Source: Culex pipiens pallens (Eukaryota; Arthropoda; Insecta; Diptera; Culicidae). From it: a stretch of DNA of 64,000 nucleotides. The stretch is taken from assembly GCF_016801865.2 (NCBI RefSeq), contig NC_068939.1:95126067-95190066 (forward strand), written 5' to 3'. The notes under the pieces were generated by a model. It ran no database searches and was not told the origin of the DNA. It saw only the letters and a program-made list of their open reading frames with translations. A program made the position numbers and the translations under genes. Below are positions 56,556 to 64,000 of this stretch, piece by piece. Position 1 is the first letter of the stretch. Each line of letters starts with the position of its first letter.

Positions 56556-59354
56556 CTCGAAAATGTTTTGTTTGTTTTTGTGCAAAGGCTTTAATTTTTA
56601 TATGTGAATTCTTAAGAAACTAGCAATTTAGCTTCTCGAGAATCAGAATATAATTGTTAAAGCCTTCACATTTTTAAACTAAAATTATGGTTCTGGTTTG
56701 TCATACAAGTGAAATTTAAAGCCAAAAAGAGAATAAAAAATCGTGTCACAAAAGCTGGTATAGTTGTTTACCTTAAAAAAATGAGATCCTCGTAAACTTT
56801 GTCTTAGTTTCTACAAAATAACAAACAATTCAAATAATTATGATTTCCACATCAGTAAATTCAACCATTTGACCAAATTAAATTATATCAAATGATAATG
56901 TTATTTCCTCGTCAGGCACTTAAACTGCGCTCGTATTCCCCAACCGTTCAAGTTCACAACTTTCCAAGCCGAAGCAGCTTTACGATTATTTCATGAACAT
57001 CTAAGCTATTAATCCTGACCCCATCAAAAGCTCACTCATTCGGCACTCTCCCCCCTCCCTCCCGGGTAGGAAAACACTCTAGCTGCAATCGAATTCCAAT
57101 CAAATCTCATATCCGTCTCACCATCTTCACTGGATTTAAATTCAATTCGACGAGATTCAAACAAACTCTCTGCTGCTGCTGCTCTGGCTCTACTCGTCCC
57201 GTGGACCGGGCGGAATCCAAAAGAAGAAACATGCTTCTGCATAACGAAGAACCTCACACGAACCTCCACTTCCACCACCACCACGCCACTTTCAAGTGGT
57301 TGTGCACTCGCGAAGAAAATTCGATCATGCCAGTGCAAATCTGTGTCTTCCGTCCTTTTTTCGGGTGGTTCGCGAGCGCGCGTTCTGCCAAATTGCTAGT
57401 TTCCGTTCGATAACAGCACCAATATTTGCCCCCCAAACCTCGACTTGCCGTTTTTTTTTGCCTCGACCCGGAAAAAAGCAATGTCTACGTGAATCTATTT
57501 TTGAGCAGCCATCGCCACCACCATCAACCCTTTTTAGTTTCCTTCCCTCTCTCGCTGAGTTTATATCGATACGATCTGGCTTTGGCAGTGAGAAGAAACG
57601 AAACCACGATTCGAGGTGAAAATTCGAAATATGCTTGCTGCTTCCTTCCGAGCACGAATTTTTGCCTCACTTTCCTCCTTAGTTTGGCCACTTTGACGGT
57701 GCCAAAACGAGGGCTCGTGATTTCGGAACCGCTTGTTGCTGCTCGAATCTGGTTGGCATCAGCGATTTTTTTTGTTGTTGTTTGCTGGTTCTTCTTCCCA
57801 ACACGTTGCAAGTTTGTCTGGCTCAGTTGAGATGTTGAAAGCCTTTTCTGCAGTGGTGCAAGGCAGTAGCATTAACACGGGTGCAAGGAGCTTTCAACAA
57901 CTGTGCTTTTTCGGTTTTGGAAATGTGAGAGTGGAAGGAAGTGGTGTCACTTTTTTTTTGGTTGCAAAAAACGAGGAAAAGTTGGTATGCTCAAGTATTC
58001 TAAAAAAAAAAAAATTAAATCAATGAGGCGAAAAAAAATTTTAGTTTTAGATTCGGTATATAATTTCAAAAAACTTAACAAAAAGAATTTTTGGAGGATT
58101 TGAAACTTTTCAACTCTTTTATGACAAAATTAATTATAATCATTAGCTTTAAATTTCTCAAAATATTCAAAGAGTTAAATTGTTTGAAATCAGAAAACAA
58201 ATTGCAGGAAATTATTCAGAATACATTGACTATGGGCTGAAAAAGTGAGAAAGAGAAAAAAGGGTCAATGTTTTTTAACAGAAATTTAAATTTCACAAAA
58301 TTTCGATAACAATTCATACACATGGTTACTCCTCAGAAAAACTCAATTGCAGCATTGTTTAATGAGCTTGTTTATGATAAGGGCGTCGAATTTTCCCGAG
58401 GTTTGAATTTCTTGGAAAACAGAAAAAATATTTTAGAAATGTTCATAAAAACCACTTTCTATAAATATGTTAGGTTAATAAGTTTGAAATTATATTAGTT
58501 GATTGCCATAATCTTAATTACAATCTTCACAGAGACAGCCAATTTAAAAAAGTTTAAAAGCATCAAAAATTTGATTTTTTATGTGTTTTTATGTTCCAAG
58601 GTAATTATTGTGCAAAATGAAAAATTTGAATTAAATTTAAGCGATATGGTACTTTTCAGTAAAATCGCTGTATCTCGCCAATAGTTTATTTTAGTTTGAG
58701 GTCTACATTGATTATTAAGTAAAATTATCCGGGGAACACGATGGTGATAAAATAAAACAAATTAAAATATAAGGAACACGTCAAAATTGAATTTTAATAC
58801 CTAAAACGTTAAAATAAAATATAAGCGGGCATTCAAAGGTTAAATTTTTATTTTTATCGAATTCCTTGGACAATTTTCTATAAAATGCATTCTGTAGAAG
58901 ACTGTCTTTGCGAAGTTTTGATTAAAAGAAAAAAAAAGTTTTTTAGAAAATCGACAAAAAAGAAAGCGGTGCCAAAAATAGAGGGATGGTCAGATCAGCA
59001 CCAAATTTGGGATTTCTGTTAACTATCGATAGATGAACGTTCCCTCCAAGTTTGGTCCAAATCGGTGAAGGTCGAGTCCAAAAGTTTCCTCAGTTGAGGT
59101 GGAATGGCCCTTATAGAGAAAACCTAATTTTAAATTTTTATGAGAAAAGCAAATTTTGATGAATTTTGATCAATTTACATAACCTAAAATTTTCATACAT
59201 CTTATGAAAAGTTTAAAAATATAGATAAACAATCATTAAATTGTATTAAAATAAAATGAAATATAAGAAGAAAATAAAACTTGAAAAGGTGCGAAGGTTT
59301 GGCCTAGCGAATTAAATATGCACACTTTCACACTTTTATGCTGAAATTTGTTAA
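56556..59354. other. Intron sequence, partly decayed repeat
   Basis: 56930-57960 is GC-balanced with overlapping open frames. 58850-59110 resembles dispersed-repeat DNA: it shares TTTTTATCGAATTCCT with the 26059-27163 arm near 26450. Confidence 0.45.
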
Positions 59355-59502
59355 AAACACAGTGACTATCGAAGTCATCCCGGTTTTAAAGTAGACTATT
59401 TTTCAAAGCAAAAAAAAATCCAGGACATATTTTAAAAATATAAATCTTCAGACATGTCGAAAAATATATTGAATCCTATCAATGTCATCCCAGTGTACGG
59501 TA
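59355..59502. repeat. Right-end fragment related to the 54589-56555 element
   Basis: It contains CCTATCAATGTCATCCCAGTG then TACGGTA at 59496-59502, and an upstream CGAAGTCATCCCGGTTTTA, resembling the terminal ATCAAAGTCACC..TTTTACGGTA of the other copy. I did not find its left end. Confidence 0.45.
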
Positions 59503-62500
59503 CTTTGGAATTCAAATTAGTCACAATAATTTATCGAATTTTCATTAAAGAAGTTCTTATAAATCTTATTAGTAATATTCATTGTGTATAATATTACTTA
59601 ATTCAACAAGTTTCAATAAGGTTATTTTTTATTTCTTTGAGAATTTCTGAATTTTTTTTTAATTATCTTTTATCTCAATTTGAGTTACTCCTGCCATCTC
59701 GAGCAAATTAGATGCATTAAATTTAGACATCATTTTACTAGTTTTGATGTTCTTTTCCTGTTTTAATCGAAATCAATCAAACAAATATTTTAAACATTGT
59801 GTATTAAACATGGTTTAACATCTGTGTCAATTCATTACATTTGCCAAGATTCTTCCCTAATTAAATAAACATTAATTTCGAATGGAAAAACATTTCAATA
59901 CGTAAATGTAACCCAAACTTAATTACATGTAAAACCACAATCAATGAAAAAGGTTTTACAATTCTATGGATCTTCACACAAAACATTGATCAATTTTCCT
60001 TAATAAGTCAAATGTATTCCAAATAAAAAACAAAATGCTTTCTATAACTAAATATTCTGCTCTTCCTTAATTTTCATAATCAAATTTAAATATCTATGGA
60101 TACAAAAATGTGTGTTTTGCCCTTTTGAGAAAACTGGAACAAAATATTAAAAAATAATCATTCGGGAATTCCCGGCTTTGAAATAATCTTTCAAAAATCA
60201 TAAAAAGGCTATGTCAGTTAATTTAAGTTTCACTAGTTTTTTTTTTTCGATTGAAAAATACAGACTTTGTTTCAGGTAAAAGTTTAGGTTAATTATCTTC
60301 TTTTGAACTTCAAAATTAAAAAAAGTTCCCTGCATTTTGAACCTTTAACTTGTTTTTATTTTTATTTTCCAAAACATACTTAGGTTTTGATCGAATATGC
60401 AAGTTTGCCCAATGAACTCACAGATGAAAATATTATTTAATTTTTCAGGATGTTTTAGGTAATATAACAAAAAATGGTGAATATCAGCTGTCAGAATTCT
60501 GAAATATTATTTTTTGAAAACCAATTGTCGCATGACATTATTTGAACGTAAAGCACCATGCGTCTCCAGTTAATTGTACTGGGTACTCATTTCGGTGGGG
60601 AAGCATGGTATTTTGAATTCGTTTCTAATCCCGAAATCTGATGTTTTGGTTTATTCATGTCTCAGAATCCTGTCAATAGATAATCACCATTTTAGGATAT
60701 GTTATCTAAAACATTTTGAAAAATCTTAGAAATTTTCTTTGTCCAGTTGTAAAAAAACAAAAAAAATACAAACTTATGATTTGGAAACCTCTGCTCACGG
60801 CTAGACAACGCGAGTTGCATTTCTCTCCAGCGTCGAAAAAATAACGAACCGGGAACAGAAATTGGAAATAACAAATCTGTCAACTCTGATTGCCAGTTTC
60901 GCACACCGTGCGCCGCACGGGTCTTCTACGACTCCATCCGTCCTGTTTTCTCGGATGTAAGTTGCATCTCTATTCGCGGCCGAGGATTGTGCACCATCAT
61001 CACAAGGGTGAATTTTTTTTTTCGCTGCGCTCCAAACTCTGCTGGAAATGTGAACCCCGGACATATTCGTTCCATAATGAAAGTGGATTGGAAATTTCAG
61101 AACTCTCGTTCGAGCGAATCCTTGCCCCCCCAGGAACGGGGGGGTGCGGCGTCGGTGTCGACGACGGGAAACGTATCAATGTATGTAGCAAAAGCAGATC
61201 CTGTGCCCTCGGCAGCGCAACCTGGCTGGCAACTGATGGCCACCAGCTGGGAAAGATGAGCCTGGATGAGCAGGAGAGAGTTGAGCAAAAAAAAAAAAAG
61301 TACGACCGTCACGAACAGAACTCACCGGGAACCTCTCCGCAGGACCGAATCCTTGCGCGCAGCAGATACATTCAATTATAATTTCAAAGTGAAAATATGT
61401 TGTAGAAGTGACGTGAAGTGAATCTGTGTGTGGGTGTGAGAGCTTGCTTGAAATTTGTCAACTTTTTTTTCTCCTTCCGTTGAATGTGGGGGAGGAATAT
61501 CGAAAGGATGCAAGTTGGAATTGGAATCGACTTAAAAATCCTGACGAAAGCATATCGCTGACGTGAACGATATCCGTTTTCACTCGTAGCTCGACGCTGT
61601 AACACGTGATTGCAACTGACAGCCGCTGTCATGCCGGTGACGACGACAAAAATGCGCTGCAAGCTTTGTGGAAAACTGTGCCCGTGACAGGATAAAGACA
61701 GACTTTTCGTTTGGCATAGTTTTCCAGCTTTTACAGTTTGATGGTTGGGTAAAATTTATTAGTGGAGAAAATGTTTGCTTTACTTTAAAGTTTTGTTTTT
61801 AAATTAAAGTTAAAGTTAACCGATAGCTTGAAAAAATGTTTGATTCATTTTCATTTCATGTTGACAAACTGTTACTCTAACTCTAAACCAAAAACTAACT
61901 CACTAAACCTTGGATTACTCTCGTCGCTCATGTGTGTATCGTTGTTGAATCGTTCCCAAACATCACTCGACACATATGCATGTCAAACTCCCCATGGTAA
62001 CTCACCTGTAAAGAGAGAAGATGAATAAAAAATTTATTAGCAAAATAACCAACAGCTTTGCAACAGCTCTCACATTCAAGTATTGTGAGTTCGAGTTGTA
62101 ATTTACAGGGGAAAAATACAATGTTTTTGGGATAAGTGCACGGCGCATGTTCCCCTGAGGCCAGCTCGTGAAAACTACAAAATTGCCCCTCTCCCGAAAC
62201 CATCACTCCTCACCTGGTTTTCCCTCCCTCAAAAAACCCTCGAAAACGCCCAATGAATAGCAAATAATTACTTGTTGGAAAACGCAAAGCGCCACCACCA
62301 CAGCCGCCGTGATGGGAAATAAGAGAAACTGTACATATTTGATGAACACTCGTCGGTCGACCGGTAGGGGTCCGTTCCGTGGCCACAGGACCATCAAAGG
62401 GGGAGGGGGAGTGGCAGCAGACGGACTTTCATTTTTCGGCGCTGCAAGTGACTGTAATTACACGCTTCCACGTGATGTTGTTGAATCAATGCATTTGTTT

Positions 62501-64000
62501 GTAGTACATGGAAAGCTTTTTGTCCGACTTTGTGTTCCGGCCAACCCCCCTCTCCCCCCTCCCCCCATTTTGGCTCTGACAGCATAAATACACCGTGCTT
62601 TTCATCGAGGGTATTAAAAAATTCCTCACTCCTTTCTTCACCCTCTCTTCCTGAATAATGTCACCGTCCACTGAAATGACCACGGTTGGAACGGGGTACT
62701 AAAAGCATTTTGGGGCCGGACCACGGTTGAAGAACCGAGAGTAGTCCAACGGGGAGAGTGTTTTAAAATCCAATTATGGGCCCAACCGAAGCGGAACAGA
62801 AAATCGAACGAGAAATATGCATGAGACATAAATCGCTCTGGAGCTGCTGTTGGACCTGGACTGATGCTCTTATAGGGCGTAAACTCGGGGGCCCCAGCAT
62901 CATCATCATCATCATCAGCTTGGAGAGTGGTGGACAGAACTGACCAACAGGCTGGTGCTTGTTGTTGATAAGCTTAGAGACTTTTACTGTTCAAACAGCA
63001 TGTTTGGAAAAAATCTTCATAACTTACTTCTAATAACGAGTTACACAAAAATTGCTCCATTTGCCCAACGCACAGTCCCACATTCATGAAAGTCCATAAT
63101 GAACACGGCAAAAAGTTGAACCACAATATTCTGGCAAACCATTTTCCGCGGCTTCTAACTGCGGCAAGTCCCAGCCCCACCCAGAAAAACGACCTCACCT
63201 CGATTCCTCGCACAAAAAGCGCTTAGAAAGTGTCACCTTTAATTTGCTCCCGCGCTCCGCAACTTTATGGACTAATAATTATAAACAGGTACAGGAAACC
63301 AGCACGCACCCCGAATTTAATATCTATTGGCACCACCCAGCCAGCCCAGGGTGAACGTGTTTGTCGGAGCGTTTATCGACAAAGTGCTCTGCGCTACATT
63401 GTGCACATTTTGCAACATAACCGGGCACGTGTGTGCGCGCGCTCAAACATATGCCTGCCTGCCTGTGAGGAATGGGTCGATTGTTGTTTGGGGGAGGTAC
63501 AAAAAAGTGAACGTGTGACAATCCCACCCACCCACGACGCAGCACCGGGAGCATGATTAAGAGGGTGCAAATTTGTACCGGCAGCGTACCGGAATGGCAC
63601 GTACGAGCTCGTAAACATTGCACAACGCTTAACTTGTTCCGAAAATGGGCTGGAACGTTTATTTATTTTTTTATTGTTAGTGGGGAAAAACATGGAATTT
63701 GCTCGGTTGAGTTGAACTGGGGAGGCAGGAACGACTTGTTGAAAAAGTTACAAATACTTTACTCAGGATACAATAATTTATGTTTTAATACGTTTTGTAG
63801 CAACTTTGAAGCAAAAGAAGTTTAAAATACACAAACAGTCTAAAAAATATTGAAAATTCGAATAAACAGTATAAACCAAAAATAAGAAGATTGGAGTTTG
63901 TAGAATAGTCCTACAGATCCATTAAAAATATTCAAAACATTAATAAGATAAATATAAACAAAATTAAAAAATAATAATCAAATTTAATACATAACACGTC
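59503..64000. other. Intron or intergenic sequence, nothing recognised
   Basis: AT-rich to 60780. After that GC-balanced patches (60780-61380, 62100-62980, 63170-63620) hold overlapping short open frames and no recognised exon. The bru3 exon encoding the first half of RRM2 should lie at this end or beyond it. Confidence 0.45.

Noticed and set aside
60890..61381. 163-codon plus-strand open frame
   Set aside because: Overlapped by other open frames, no motif, and contains homopolymer-derived lysine and phenylalanine runs.
61625..61650. Minus-strand segment resembling the FVG-M region of an RRM
   Set aside because: The residues read FVVVTGM, not the FVGML of RRM2, and no splice-bounded exon surrounds it.

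Overview
This is eukaryotic DNA, almost certainly from a culicine mosquito. Two things point there: a Jockey/Juan-type non-LTR retrotransposon, and a dense population of small palindromic elements whose ends are TA dinucleotides. Culex is my best guess, but that is inference. Most of the window is AT-rich, non-coding and crowded with repeats. I see no bacterial features, no tRNA or rRNA and no CRISPR array. || HOST GENE. The only host coding sequence I can support is one 80-nt exon on the minus strand at 43792-43871. It has a strong acceptor, a consensus donor, and codons for the RNP1-to-beta4 part of the second RNA-recognition motif of a Bruno/CELF RNA-binding protein. The diagnostic residues (LHGSQTMP) fit the CELF3-6/Bruno-3 branch. 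I found neither neighbouring exon, so the window appears to lie in two giant introns: at least about 20 kb upstream (right of the exon) and about 44 kb downstream (left of it). || RETROTRANSPOSON. A nearly complete Jockey-clade element fills 36969-41281 (minus strand, sense to the host gene), flanked by 11-bp target-site duplications. It has an initiator plus DPE-like internal promoter, an intact gag-like ORF1 with three zinc knuckles, and an ORF2 (APE endonuclease plus reverse transcriptase) overlapping ORF1 by 11 nt. ORF2 is interrupted by one in-frame TAG. An AATAAA and a short A tail end the element. || SMALL ELEMENTS AND PALINDROMES. Left to right: a fold-back element (416-977); nested-dyad MITEs (5853-6022, 13016-13202, relic near 27855-28045); a 1.1-kb palindrome with arms of about 470 bp (26059-27163) and a decayed arm copy (28430-28805); a fold-back complex (31838-32780); TIR elements at 33931-34857 and, one inside another, at 54589-56555 and 54627-55820; and palindromes at 35573-35788 and 44512-44860. 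|| DISPERSED FAMILIES. At least four families have several copies here: A at 2980-3690, 29880-30075 and 32262-32610; B at 6965-7790 and 21850-22265; C at 16010-16300 and 17395-17625; D at 17630-18180 and, inverted, 44880-45030. Two copies carry recognisable insertions with direct repeats (322 bp with 24-bp repeats; 397 bp with 8-bp repeats). || SATELLITES. There is a 9-bp array (10677-10950), an 8-bp array (23364-23590) and a 7-bp array (52134-52541). Long apparent reading frames over the 9-bp and 7-bp arrays are artefacts. The remaining stretches are unclassified intron sequence, listed so that their emptiness is explicit.
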